From Streptomyces sp. NRRL S-337 (GTDB lineage Bacteria; Actinomycetota; Actinomycetes; Streptomycetales; Streptomycetaceae): a DNA stretch of 64,000 nt. The stretch spans positions 196,014-260,013 of the forward strand of contig NZ_JOIX01000003.1 in assembly GCF_000720175.1 (NCBI RefSeq), in the 5' to 3' direction. Below the pieces are notes generated by a model, which was not told the origin of the DNA, made no database searches, and was given only the letters and a program-made list of their open reading frames with translations. Below, piece by piece: positions 32,612-40,932 of this stretch (its first letter is position 1; the number at the start of each line of letters is the position of its first letter). The translations under genes were made by a program, and so were the position numbers.

Positions 32612-33829
32612 ATGGCGAAACACCTGTTATTCGTGACCCTTGCCGGGCACGGGCATGTCAACCCCACCCTCCCGCTGGTCGAGGAACTCGTGCGGCGTGG
32701 ACACCGAGTGGACTACGCCACCAGCGCGGAACACTCCGAAGCGGTCATCCGGGCGGGCGCGCGCTGGGTGGAGCTGCCGCCGTGGGAACTGCTGACGCCA
32801 CCGCGCGAGTTCGGCCCCGCCGACATCGCGAACTTCATGCGTCACATGTTCACGGCGATGAGCTCGGCCTACCCCATACTGCACGAGCACTGCCTCAACG
32901 ACTTGCCGGACGCGATCTGTTACGACGCGATGAACTGGTCGGCCCGCGTCGTCGCCGAGAAGCTGGGCATTCCCGCCGTCCGCTGCATCCCCAACTTCGC
33001 CTCCAACGAGACGTTTTCGCTCTTCGCCAACTTCATGCGAAGCCACGGCGGCGGCGGAAACACCGACTCGAACGCCGACACCGACTCCAGCGCCCCCGTC
33101 AATCCCTTCACCGCGGCCCTCGGCCCCGAGTGCGCGGAATTCTCCGCCGAACACGGTGTTGAGCTCGACCCGGAACACCTCATGGATGTGACGGAGAAGC
33201 TCAACCTGGTCTTCATACCGCGGGAATTCCAGCCGGCGGGGGACTCCTTCGACGAACGCTTCCACTTCATCGGCCCCTCGCTGGGCAGCCGCGAACAGGA
33301 CGAACCGTGGTCGCCCGCGGACCCCGACGCCCCCGTGCTGTTCATCTCACTGGGCACGGTCTTCAACGACCGTCCCGAGTTCTACCGCGCCTGCATCGAG
33401 GCATTCGGCCAGGGCCCGTACCAAGTGGCCATGACCGTGGGTAATGTGGACCTCGCCGAACTCGGCGACATTCCGCCCACCATCGACGTACGCCCCCGCT
33501 TTCCGCAACCGGCCGTGCTCCGCCATGCGGCCGCCTTCGTCTCCCACACCGGCATGAACTCCACGATGGAGGCGCTGTATTACGGGGTCGGCCTGATAGC
33601 CGTCCCACAGATGCCCGAGCAGGCGGCCAACGCCGGGCGCGTGCAGGAACTGGGGCTCGGTGAGCAACTGGACGCTGCGACGGTGACGGCTGAGTCGTTG
33701 CGCGCCGCGGTCGCCCGCGTCGCCTCCGACCCCACAGTACGCGCCAACCTCGACCGGATGCGCAAGGTCGTCCGGGAGAGCGGCGGCGCGGCCCGCGGCG
33801 CGGACGTGATCGAGGACTATCTGCGCTGA
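32612..33829 (+). CDS. Macrolide-type family 1 glycosyltransferase (MGT)
   Basis: A 405-aa GT-B glycosyltransferase. The N-terminus MAKHLLFVTLAGHGHVNP has His13 at the position of the catalytic His of OleD/OleI-type macrolide glycosyltransferases. The C-terminal donor site is VLFISLGTVFNDRPEFYR, IDVRPRFPQPAVLRHAAAFV and SHTGMNSTMEALYYGVGLIA with PQMPEQAANA, the MGT form of the UDP-sugar motif. A Gly/Asn/Asp/Ser-rich loop (GGGGNTDSNADTDSSA) near residue 150 is unusual. It probably inactivates macrolides or glycosylates another phenolic or alcohol acceptor. It is divergent from the TipAS regulator. ATG 32603 is an alternative start. Confidence 0.9.
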   Translation: MAKHLLFVTLAGHGHVNPTLPLVEELVRRGHRVDYATSAEHSEAVIRAGARWVELPPWELLTPPREFGPADIANFMRHMFTAMSSAYPILHEHCLNDLPDAICYDAMNWSARVVAEKLGIPAVRCIPNFASNETFSLFANFMRSHGGGGNTDSNADTDSSAPVNPFTAALGPECAEFSAEHGVELDPEHLMDVTEKLNLVFIPREFQPAGDSFDERFHFIGPSLGSREQDEPWSPADPDAPVLFISLGTVFNDRPEFYRACIEAFGQGPYQVAMTVGNVDLAELGDIPPTIDVRPRFPQPAVLRHAAAFVSHTGMNSTMEALYYGVGLIAVPQMPEQAANAGRVQELGLGEQLDAATVTAESLRAAVARVASDPTVRANLDRMRKVVRESGGAARGADVIEDYLR

Positions 33830-33981
33830 CCGCACCGCACTCACCGCTGATCACTGCGGAGCACGGCTGACACCTACCGGCAGCTGCTGACCGCTACGAC
33901 GTGAACCAGCCCAACGGGCCGGGTCCGGCCCAACTGGGCGGCTGACCACGTCAGTTGAGGTCCTCCCGTCGGTCGAGGGTG

Positions 33982-34025
33982 GGGGTGTGCAACGGGCGAC
34001 ATCTCCAGCACCCGTTGCACACCCC
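33982..34025. terminator. Bidirectional terminator hairpin
   Basis: Perfect 15-bp arms (GGGGTGTGCAACGGG and its complement) around a 14-nt loop, between the convergent glycosyltransferase and membrane-protein genes. The rest of 33830-34114 shows no gene. Confidence 0.75.
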
Positions 34026-34114
34026 GCCCTTCAGGGATGAACCCCTCGCTCCACTGCGCCTGCCCTGTCCGGCGGTCAGCTATGCGCCTTGGTTTGGACA
34101 AGGGCGGCATTACC

Positions 34115-34645
34115 TCAGACGGGGACAGGCTCCGCGCCGGGAGCTCTGTCGAAGCGCTCCAGGCGCTTGATCAGGCGGCGTACGAGGAGCAGCGGGAGCA
34201 CGCCGAAGACGCCGAACGACATGTCGAGGACCGACCACCAGAAGGGGATCCCCCGGACCGGCCCGCAGATGAGGGCGAGCGGGACGATTCCGGCGCAGGC
34301 GATCATGCCGAACTCGATGACCCAGATATTGCGCACGGGATCGCGGTACGGCCCGTAGAAGGCGACGGCGATGACGAGGTGGGCGAAGGCCAACCAGTCG
34401 GTGCCGTACAGCACGAACGGGTACTTCGCGTCGGTGGCGTCGAGGCCGTCGCGGACACGCTCGATCCAGTCGGCGAGCCCCGGGAGCGTCTCGCCGACGG
34501 ACGAGGCCCACGACGTCAGGGCGCCATGGACCAGGTGCAGCTCGGTGACGAGGGGAAAGGCCGTGAGCCCGCTCAGCACCAGGCAGATGATGAAGATGAC
34601 CAGCCACACGCGTATGCGCCGTAGTAGCGCTCTTCGCTCGCTCAT
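34115..34645 (-). CDS. Hypothetical membrane protein (176 aa, four helices)
   Basis: Four hydrophobic segments: WLVIFIICLVLSGLTAFPL, YGTDWLAFAHLVIAVAF, WVIEFGMIACAGIVPLALI and WWSVLDMSFGVFGVLPLLLV, flanked by basic ends (MSERRALLRRIR, RRLIKRLERFD). The periplasmic loop between helices 1 and 2 is long. No enzyme or transport motif is visible and the family is not recognised. ATG 34645 is the start. The 239 nt upstream contain an inverted repeat CGCCAGGG/CCCTGGCG (34658-34693) and no gene. Confidence 0.75.
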   Translation of the reverse strand: MSERRALLRRIRVWLVIFIICLVLSGLTAFPLVTELHLVHGALTSWASSVGETLPGLADWIERVRDGLDATDAKYPFVLYGTDWLAFAHLVIAVAFYGPYRDPVRNIWVIEFGMIACAGIVPLALICGPVRGIPFWWSVLDMSFGVFGVLPLLLVRRLIKRLERFDRAPGAEPVPV

Positions 34646-34884
34646 GCCCGGAGCGTACGCCAGGGTTTACCGCGCCTTTACCTCGCCCTGGCGGGTCCGT
34701 CGCCGACTGCGTACGGGATGATGGTGGCGGTGTGCCCGGCGGCCGGGCGTCGTGGTGCTGCTGGCTCTCGTCGTGGGGTGGGTCGGGTCCGACGGCGGTC
34801 AGCGGGCCGGGAAAATGCGTCGAATATGGAATCGATCTTTGACAGGGTCATGGACGCCTTGCACACGCCGCGAAAGGAATGTCC

Positions 34885-35295
34885 GTGCCTCGTGCCGTCA
34901 CGTTGATCCGTTCCGCCTCCCTGTCCGATGTCGCCGAGTACGCCTACGCGGCCACGGCCCCCGCTGAGTCCCGCCTGATCTTCCTCGCCGGGGCGTGCCC
35001 GTTGAACGAGGACGGTTCCACCGCGGCGATCGGGGACGTCGCCGGGCAGGCGGCCAAGGCCGTCGAGAACCTGCGGACCGCGCTGGCCGACGCCGGGGCG
35101 GAGTTGCACGACGTCATCAGCACCCGCGTTCTGGTCGCCTCCCACCGCCAGGAGGATCTGGTCGCGGCCTGGGAGGTGGTCCGGGACGTGTTCGGTGACC
35201 ATGACGTTCCCAGCACGCTGATGGGCGTCACCGTGCTCGGCTACCACGACCAGCTCGTGGAGATCGAGGCCGTCGCCGCCGTCCTCGATTCCTGA
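34885..35295 (+). CDS. RidA family protein (reactive intermediate deaminase)
   Basis: A 136-aa RidA/YjgF/Rid-family protein, a small trimeric enzyme that hydrolyses enamine/imine intermediates. Family features are LIFLAGACPLNEDGSTAAIG, DVAGQAAKAVENLRTALADA, GAELHDVISTRVLVASHRQE and the terminal EIEAVAAVLDS. The Arg that binds substrate carboxylate in RidA (VKTTVFV..R region) appears here as ISTRVLVA. GTG 34885 is preferred over ATG 34879 because AAAGGA is then 6 nt upstream. Confidence 0.9.
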   Translation: MPRAVTLIRSASLSDVAEYAYAATAPAESRLIFLAGACPLNEDGSTAAIGDVAGQAAKAVENLRTALADAGAELHDVISTRVLVASHRQEDLVAAWEVVRDVFGDHDVPSTLMGVTVLGYHDQLVEIEAVAAVLDS

Positions 35296-35480
35296 ACCCG
35301 CGGCGCAAGAGGGCCGCAAGGGCCCGGTGACCGATCTGCCCAGTGACCGTTGCACCCGGCGACCGATGTCCGGTGAGAGATGTCGGCGCCGGTTGAATCC
35401 TTTTTCAACTTTCCTCCGTATACGTGATTGATGGATGGTTCAAGGGGGGCTTTGCGGAGGGGGACCGAGAAGGGAAGAGC

Positions 35481-35642
35481 ATGGGAGTCCTCGAAAACCT
35501 GGCTCCCGCGCTGAGCCACAGCCGTCGTGACCGCTCGACGACGGGCAGGCGCAGGGACACGACCGAAGACGACCACGATCGCCGTCGGCGTCGGCGTCGG
35601 CGTCATGGAGGACACCGTGGTCACGACAGCAGTCACGGATGA
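35481..35642 (+). CDS. Small Arg/His-rich peptide, candidate precursor of the exporter-kinase cassette
   Basis: A 53-aa peptide starting at ATG 35481 with AGGGAAG directly upstream. The first 14 residues (MGVLENLAPALSHS) look like a short amphipathic leader. The rest is highly charged: an acidic patch (TEDDHD), eight consecutive Arg, then a His/Gly/Ser tail (HGGHRGHDSSHG). There is no Cys and no signal peptide. It is followed by a strong hairpin and then ABC exporter, kinase and membrane genes in the same direction. It might be an exported or modified peptide, or a nucleic-acid- or metal-binding peptide. The (GCGTCG)-type repeat that encodes the Arg run warns that a random frame is possible. 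Confidence 0.5.
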   Translation: MGVLENLAPALSHSRRDRSTTGRRRDTTEDDHDRRRRRRRRHGGHRGHDSSHG

Positions 35643-35675
35643 AGGTAGGTGCTGAACACTCCTGCTGACTCTCGG

Positions 35676-35697
35676 CGGCCGGGCCCTGGCCCGGCCG
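35676..35697. terminator. Hairpin between peptide and exporter genes (attenuator/terminator)
   Basis: Perfect 10-bp arms CGGCCGGGCC and GGCCCGGCCG around a 2-nt CT centre, 33 nt after the peptide stop and 32 nt before the exporter start. A leaky terminator here would give more peptide mRNA than exporter mRNA. Confidence 0.6.
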
Positions 35698-35729
35698 CAT
35701 CAGTCGGTGCGGCTGAGGCGTGAGGTGAT

Positions 35730-37694
35730 ATGAGCAGTGCGCGGCCGATCGCTTCCTCCCCCGGTGGCGCGCAAGGCGAAGCCGGGGGAAAGAAGAAGAC
35801 ACGCCCTTCGGAGCGTCCTACGGAGCATCCTTCCCAGCGCCCTTCCCTGCGTTCGTCCGCCACATTCACGGACGGGATCCCCTACGGAACCGAGGACGGA
35901 ACCACCGGCGGCCTCGTCGAGCCCGCTCCGCCGGTGGCCCTGCGGGACATATTCCGGCGCTTCTGGCCGTACACGCGGGGCGGTCGGCGCTGGCTGGTGG
36001 TGATCCTGGCCTTCGTCGTGCTGGGCCCGGTGGTCGACGCGGCCGAGATCTGGCTCTTCAAGATCGTCATCGACGACATGCTGGTCCCGCGCAATCTGCA
36101 CCTGCTCCTGCCGATCGCCCTCGCCTACCTCGCGTTCACGTTCTTCGCCGGCGTCCTCGCCTTCGCCGACGAGGTGACCTCCACCTGGGTCAGTGAACGC
36201 TTCCTGCTGGCCCTGCGCTCCGATCTCTTCCGCCACGTCGAAGGCCTGTCACTGGGATTCTTCGAGCGGCGGCGGCTCGGGGACGTGCTCTCCCGCGTGA
36301 CCGGGGACGTCGACGCGGTCGAGACGTTCCTGCTCTCCGGGATCGTCAGCGCGATCGCCCAGGTGATGCGGCTCGGGATCTTCCTCGGCGTGCTGTTCTA
36401 CCTCCGGTGGGAGCTGACCGTCCTCGCCCTCGTCATCGCGCCGCTGTTCTGGTGGACCGCCCGGCGCTTCTCCCGGCGGGTGAAGGCCGCCTCGCGGGAA
36501 CGGCGGCGCCGCAGCGGCTCGGTCAGCGCGGTCACCGAAGAGGCCCTCGGCAACATCGTCCTCGTGCAGGCGTACAACCGGCAGCGGTGGGAGCACGGCA
36601 GGTTCGAGCGCGAGAACCTCGGCCGGTTCCGGGCGGCCATGGCGTCGGCCCGCATCGGTGCGGTGTACGCCACGGTCATCGACGTCATCGAGCTGGCCGG
36701 CGCGCTGCTCGTGATGGGCCTGGGCACCTGGGAGCTGACCCAGGGCCGCCTCACCCTGGGCGGCCTGATGGTGTTCCTCACCCTGCTGAGCAGGCTCTAC
36801 AGCCCGATCCGCGGCATCTCCGGCCTCAGCAACACCTTCTACTCGGCGTCCGCCGCCGCGGAGCGGATCATCGAACTGCTCGACCAGCGGCCCCAGGTCG
36901 TCCAGACCACGGCCCCCCGGGAGCTCGGGCACGCGCGCGGTGAGATCCGGTTCGACGACATCTCCTTCCGGTATCCGGGGACGACCAGGCCGGCCCTCTC
37001 CCACGTCTCCTTCAGCGTCGCCCCGGGGGAGACCCTGGCACTGGTGGGGGCGAGCGGAGCCGGGAAGTCGACCGTCGCCAAGCTGCTGCTCCGCTTCTAC
37101 GACCCGGATCACGGAACCGTCCGCCTCGACGGGAACGACCTTCGTGATCTGCGCCTGGACGACCTACGGAACAACGTCGCCGTACTGCTCCAGGAGACCT
37201 TGGTCTTCCACGGCACGGTGCGCGACAACATCGCCTACGGCCGCCCCGACGCGAGCGAGGACGACATCGTCGCGGCAGCTCACGCCGCGGACGCACACGG
37301 CTTCATCAGCCAACTTCCCGAGGGCTACGACACCGTGGTGGGCCAGCGCGGCCGGCTGCTCTCCGGCGGACAGCGACAGCGCCTCGCCATCGCCCGCGCC
37401 ATGATCCGTAACGCTCCCCTCCTCATCCTCGACGAGCCGACCACCGGCCTCGACGCGGAATCAGGCCGGCGCATCCTCGAACCACTGCGCCTGTTGATGA
37501 GCGGTCGCACCACGATCCTCATCTCCCACAACCTGCTCACCGTCCGCGACGCCACCCAGATCGTGCTCCTTGAGGACGGCCGCATCGCCGACCACGGCAC
37601 GCACGACCAGTTGCTCAGCCGCAGCGCGTCGTATGCCCGGCTCTACCGGCTGCACGGGCCCGGCGGCCCGCCGATGGCCGAGGTGCTGCGATGA
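35730..37694 (+). CDS. ABC transporter, fused membrane and ATPase domains (exporter type)
   Basis: A 654-aa half-transporter that would homodimerise. An unusual 70-residue hydrophilic N-terminal extension is followed by six membrane helices (about residues 85-370) and an ATPase domain (about 400-640). ATPase motifs: Walker A GASGAGKST near 440, signature LLSGGQRQRLAIARAM near 544, Walker [16 protein letters not shown] near 567 and the H-loop ISHN. The layout is that of type IV exporters (MsbA, LmrA, lipid or peptide exporters). GAGGTGAT precedes the ATG. It overlaps the kinase gene by 4 nt. A peptide or lipid cargo is inferred only from context. Confidence 0.93.
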   Translation: MSSARPIASSPGGAQGEAGGKKKTRPSERPTEHPSQRPSLRSSATFTDGIPYGTEDGTTGGLVEPAPPVALRDIFRRFWPYTRGGRRWLVVILAFVVLGPVVDAAEIWLFKIVIDDMLVPRNLHLLLPIALAYLAFTFFAGVLAFADEVTSTWVSERFLLALRSDLFRHVEGLSLGFFERRRLGDVLSRVTGDVDAVETFLLSGIVSAIAQVMRLGIFLGVLFYLRWELTVLALVIAPLFWWTARRFSRRVKAASRERRRRSGSVSAVTEEALGNIVLVQAYNRQRWEHGRFERENLGRFRAAMASARIGAVYATVIDVIELAGALLVMGLGTWELTQGRLTLGGLMVFLTLLSRLYSPIRGISGLSNTFYSASAAAERIIELLDQRPQVVQTTAPRELGHARGEIRFDDISFRYPGTTRPALSHVSFSVAPGETLALVGASGAGKSTVAKLLLRFYDPDHGTVRLDGNDLRDLRLDDLRNNVAVLLQETLVFHGTVRDNIAYGRPDASEDDIVAAAHAADAHGFISQLPEGYDTVVGQRGRLLSGGQRQRLAIARAMIRNAPLLILDEPTTGLDAESGRRILEPLRLLMSGRTTILISHNLLTVRDATQIVLLEDGRIADHGTHDQLLSRSASYARLYRLHGPGGPPMAEVLR

Positions 37695-38773
37695 GCCGTA
37701 CGCCGCCCCCCAAGACACCGCCGCTGACGGCCGGAACGACCGTGGCCCCGGGCTACGAGATCCTTGCCCACCTCTGCCGCACCGGTGGGCTGGACCTCTA
37801 CGACGCCTGGAGCCAGGAGCGGGAGTGCCGATGCGTCGTGAAAGTGCTGCGTCCGGACCGACAAGGCGAGCAGAGGCTGCGCGAGCGACTGCTGCAAGAG
37901 GGCCACTGGCTCCAGACCTTCACCCACCCACACCTGGTCCGCGCCTACGAAACGGGCGAAACCCCGGAACCGTACGTCGTATTGGAGACGCTCACCGGCG
38001 AGACCCTGGCCCACCTCGTCGATCGCCGACAGCGCCGCCTGGCCACCAACGACCTCGCCCTGCTCGGCCTGCACCTGTGCTCGGCGCTCCACTACCTGCA
38101 CGGCAAGGGCCTGCTGCACCTGGACATCAAGCCGTCCAACATCGTGGTCGGCTGCCGGCGCGCAAAGGTCCTCGACCTGAGCATCGCCCGCCCACCCGGC
38201 CCCGCCCCGCCGGGCGTCGGCACCTTCTGCTACCTCGCCCCCGAGCAGGCGCGCGGCGGAACGCTCACCCCCGCGACCGACGTCTGGGGCCTCGGCAGCA
38301 CGCTGTACGAGGCTGCCACCGGCGCCGTCCCCTTCGACGACACCGACACCGACACGGACACCGAGAGCGGCAGCGGCACCGACAGCGGCAGCGGCACCGG
38401 ATCAGGCACCGACGCCGAGACCGATCGGTACCCTCAGCTCGACGAACGAGCCCCGTCCGTCAGCACACGCCGGCGACTGCCCCACTCCCTCGCCGCGGCG
38501 ATCGACAGCTGTTTGTCCCCCGACCCGCGCGCCCGGCCCTCACTCGCCCAACTCGCAGCGGTACTGGACGGTGTGCTGCCACACGGTCGACGCGGAGTGC
38601 CGGCCCAGCCATCGCCGACGATCATGAACCATTCACCAGGCTCGTTACGTACACCAGACACCACACACCAAACACAACACCGAGCACAGACATCAAACAC
38701 AGACACCGAACACAGATACAGACACCAGACACCGGCACATCCGGGAGGCCCCGATGCCTTCTCGCCCAGCTGA
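37691..38773 (+). CDS. Atypical serine/threonine protein kinase
   Basis: A 360-aa cytosolic Hanks-type kinase with deviations. The Gly-rich loop is reduced (LCRTGGLDLYDAW). The ATP-anchoring Lys is Lys51 (CVVKVLRPD). The catalytic loop is HLDIKPSN (Asp145, Asn150), with Leu for the Arg of HRD. The metal loop is DLS (Asp162) in place of DFG, and the APE motif is intact (LAPEQAR). A DTDTDTDT/SGSGTD low-complexity insert splits the C-lobe. The last 50 residues are Thr/His/Gln/Asn-rich, of lower GC content. No membrane helix or PASTA domain. It overlaps the exporter gene by 4 nt, so it may phosphorylate the exporter or the cargo peptide. Confidence 0.88.
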   Translation: MSRTPPPKTPPLTAGTTVAPGYEILAHLCRTGGLDLYDAWSQERECRCVVKVLRPDRQGEQRLRERLLQEGHWLQTFTHPHLVRAYETGETPEPYVVLETLTGETLAHLVDRRQRRLATNDLALLGLHLCSALHYLHGKGLLHLDIKPSNIVVGCRRAKVLDLSIARPPGPAPPGVGTFCYLAPEQARGGTLTPATDVWGLGSTLYEAATGAVPFDDTDTDTDTESGSGTDSGSGTGSGTDAETDRYPQLDERAPSVSTRRRLPHSLAAAIDSCLSPDPRARPSLAQLAAVLDGVLPHGRRGVPAQPSPTIMNHSPGSLRTPDTTHQTQHRAQTSNTDTEHRYRHQTPAHPGGPDAFSPS

Positions 38774-39179
38774 GGCTTCGCTGAGGGGAGTTGCCGCCGT
38801 CTGCGCGCTCCTCAGCGCGGTCGCTCATCTCCTCCTCGTCCCCGAACATCTCAAAGAAGTGCCGTACATGGGAATCCTGTTCCTCACCGGCAGTGTGGCG
38901 CTTCTCGTCGCTGCGGCAGGTCTTGCGCGGCGGAACCCCGTACCGGCGTGGCTGCTCGGCACATTGGTCAGCGGTGGCATGGTTCTCGGCTTCGCGTTGT
39001 CCCGTACCGTCGGGCTGCCCAACTACCAGGAAGAAGGCTGGGACCCCCCTTACGGCGTCCTGTGCATGGTCGCCGAAGTGGCCTTCATCATCACCTTCGT
39101 CGCCTGGTGCGGCGTCGCAAAGACGCGGACCCCGCCCGCTGAGGTCACCCGCCCCACCGCATCCGTGCACGCTGGGTAG
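38754..39179 (+). CDS. Small membrane protein (four helices) in the exporter-kinase cassette
   Basis: A 141-aa membrane protein overlapping the end of the kinase gene by 20 nt. GGGAGG lies 5 nt before its ATG. Hydrophobic segments: GVAAVCALLSAVAHLLLV, YMGILFLTGSVALLVAAAGL, WLLGTLVSGGMVLGFALSRT and GVLCMVAEVAFIITFVAWCG. The arrangement is like short DoxX/copper-tolerance-like membrane proteins, but no motif is decisive. It probably belongs to the same transcription unit as exporter and kinase. Confidence 0.8.
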   Translation: MPSRPAEASLRGVAAVCALLSAVAHLLLVPEHLKEVPYMGILFLTGSVALLVAAAGLARRNPVPAWLLGTLVSGGMVLGFALSRTVGLPNYQEEGWDPPYGVLCMVAEVAFIITFVAWCGVAKTRTPPAEVTRPTASVHAG

Positions 39180-39315
39180 CCACAGCCGGTACGTCGTGTC
39201 CACGCCGGCATGTCGTGACCGCGCCAGCGGAGCCGTTGCCCCGAGAGAGAATGAATGCGTGGTCTTCCGTAACCGCAGGGCAATCCCCTGGCCGGGGCGG
39301 ACCGTACCTAAGGGT

Positions 39316-39969
39316 ATGCAGAAGTTGCAGCTCCCAGTCGGACGTATCCCCGACGAGGCGCTGCTGGCTGGCCTGGCCACGGGGGATCCGGAGCTCGCCG
39401 TCACGTTCGTACGGCGATTCCAGCACACGGTCCTCGGCGTCGCGCTCGCGGTCACCCGCGATCCGCAGCTCGCCGAGGACATCGCCCAGCAGACCTTCGA
39501 GCGTGCGTGGCGGCATGCGCAGGTCTACGACTCACGCCGCGGATCGGTGACGACCTGGTTGACGACCATCGCCCACAACCTCGCCATCGACGCCGTCCGG
39601 TCGCGTCGGCCGGAGCCGGTGGCCCCCGAGGACCTCGACGCGCTCCTCGGCGCGGTGACCGACACCCCCGAGGACCGGGCGCTCGCAGACGAGGCGTCGG
39701 CCGCCCTTCGGGCCGCGGTGGCGCAGTTGCCGGGCGAGCAGGCCCGTGCCCTGGTGATGGCGGGCATCTACGGAATGACCGCGCAGCAGATCGCCGACCG
39801 GGAGCACATCCCACTCGGCACCGCCAAGACACGGATCCGGACCGCCATGGGCAAACTGCGGACCACTCTCACCTCACCGAACCCGGCCCCTCCGCACCCG
39901 ACACATTCCGAAGCTACGAATCCCGCCGATTCGCATCCCGCGCCTCCGAAGCGAGGCGGCCATGAATGA
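39316..39969 (+). CDS. ECF-type RNA polymerase sigma factor
   Basis: A 217-aa group IV sigma factor. Region 2: ELAVTFVRRFQHTVLGVALA, LAEDIAQQTFERAWRHAQVY and VTTWLTTIAHNLAIDAVRSR. Region 4: LPGEQARALVMAGIYGMTAQ and IADREHIPLGTAKTRIRTAM. The C-terminus has a Pro/His-rich tail of about 30 residues after the usual end. The next gene, an anti-sigma factor with a zinc-binding HxxxCxxC motif, overlaps its stop, so the pair is co-expressed. ATG 39316 is the first in-frame ATG before the domain. Confidence 0.92.
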   Translation: MQKLQLPVGRIPDEALLAGLATGDPELAVTFVRRFQHTVLGVALAVTRDPQLAEDIAQQTFERAWRHAQVYDSRRGSVTTWLTTIAHNLAIDAVRSRRPEPVAPEDLDALLGAVTDTPEDRALADEASAALRAAVAQLPGEQARALVMAGIYGMTAQQIADREHIPLGTAKTRIRTAMGKLRTTLTSPNPAPPHPTHSEATNPADSHPAPPKRGGHE

Positions 39970-40726
39970 GGCGGCCATGAACAAGGACCTGACCTGCGAA
40001 CAGCTGCACGAGATCGGTGCCGAGCTGGCCCTTGGCGTGCTCTCGGGCCGGGAGCGGGCCGAGGCGGCCGTTCATCTGGACCGTTGCGCGGAGTGCCGGG
40101 AGTACATCGAGCAGCTCGCCCTCGTCGGCGACGGGCTGCTGTCCCTCCTGCCCGGCAGCGAGCCGCCGGCCGGCTTCGAAAGCCGGGTGGCGCGGCGGCT
40201 GACCCAGGTGCAGGCCGCACGTGACGGACGCGAGAACGCGCGCGGCGCCGCGCTGCGGCCCACGCGGGTCCGCAGAGGCGTACGGCTACGGGTCGCGTCC
40301 GCCGCGGCCGTGATCGCGCTGGGCTTTGGGTTCGGCGGCTGGGCCGTCGGTACGGCCATCGAAAACCTGGCCGCCGGCCCTGCACCGCCCGTCCAGACCG
40401 CGGCGGGAATGCTGCGGGCGAATCTGACCGCAGGCGGTACGGACCATCGACAACCGGTCGGCGAAATCTACGCCCACTCCGGACCGCGCGGCTGGGTCTT
40501 CATGTCCGTCGATCTTGCCGACGCCGGTATCCGGTACAGCGGAAAGGTCATCTGCACACTGGAGCGTACCGACGGCACCACCGTCCGACTCGGCACCTTC
40601 AGCCTCCGCGGCGGCTACGCCTACTGGGGTGCCCCGACCTCCGTGAACCCCTCCACGCTCTCGGGCGCCCGCCTGACCGCGACCGATGGCCACGTCCTTG
40701 CCACCGCGCACTTCACCGGGCGGTGA
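39962..40726 (+). CDS. Membrane anti-sigma factor (RskA-like, zinc finger)
   Basis: A 254-aa anti-sigma factor for the upstream ECF sigma. The N-terminal anti-sigma domain has the zinc motif HLDRCAECREY (H-x3-C-x2-C). One membrane helix follows (VASAAAVIALGFGFGGWAVG, about residues 115-135), and the outer domain begins near IENLAAGPAPPVQT, with RskA-like beta segments (GGTDHRQPVGEIYAHSGPRG, GWVFMSVDLADAGIRYSGKV). A 15-bp direct duplication around the start (GAGGCGGCCATGAA, twice) gives two equal ATGs, 39962 and 39977, each with the same spacing to GAGG. Confidence 0.9.
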   Translation: MNEAAMNKDLTCEQLHEIGAELALGVLSGRERAEAAVHLDRCAECREYIEQLALVGDGLLSLLPGSEPPAGFESRVARRLTQVQAARDGRENARGAALRPTRVRRGVRLRVASAAAVIALGFGFGGWAVGTAIENLAAGPAPPVQTAAGMLRANLTAGGTDHRQPVGEIYAHSGPRGWVFMSVDLADAGIRYSGKVICTLERTDGTTVRLGTFSLRGGYAYWGAPTSVNPSTLSGARLTATDGHVLATAHFTGR

Positions 40727-40787
40727 TCACTCCCGGCGGAGCAGCCCCGCCCGGGGACAACAGCCGATGCGGCCTCACCCAGAGAAA

Positions 40788-40845
40788 GCGACGCCGGAAC
40801 GGGACGCGAGAAAGTGACGCCGGAACGGGACGAGAAAGTGACGCT
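40788..40845. repeat. Imperfect tandem repeat (about 24-26 bp unit)
   Basis: Two full copies and a partial copy of a unit containing GACGCCGGAACGGGAC and GAGAAAGT, in the gap between the anti-sigma and DUF1918 genes (40727-40932). No gene seen in this gap. Confidence 0.6.
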
Positions 40846-40932
40846 GCGTCCGATCCGGTGACACCGTGCATAGCGGAGTGCTGCTACGGGGATGCCATGC
40901 GGGCCGGAACCGGTCTTCAGAAGGGCATGATC

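Noticed and set aside
32603..33829. Biosynthetic gene cluster around the glycosyltransferase
   Set aside because: No polyketide, peptide or deoxysugar genes are nearby; a stand-alone resistance or detoxification enzyme is more likely.
35737..36236. Frames overlapping the start of the ABC exporter on both strands
   Set aside because: No domain sense; the exporter frame has the ribosome-binding site and membrane helices.
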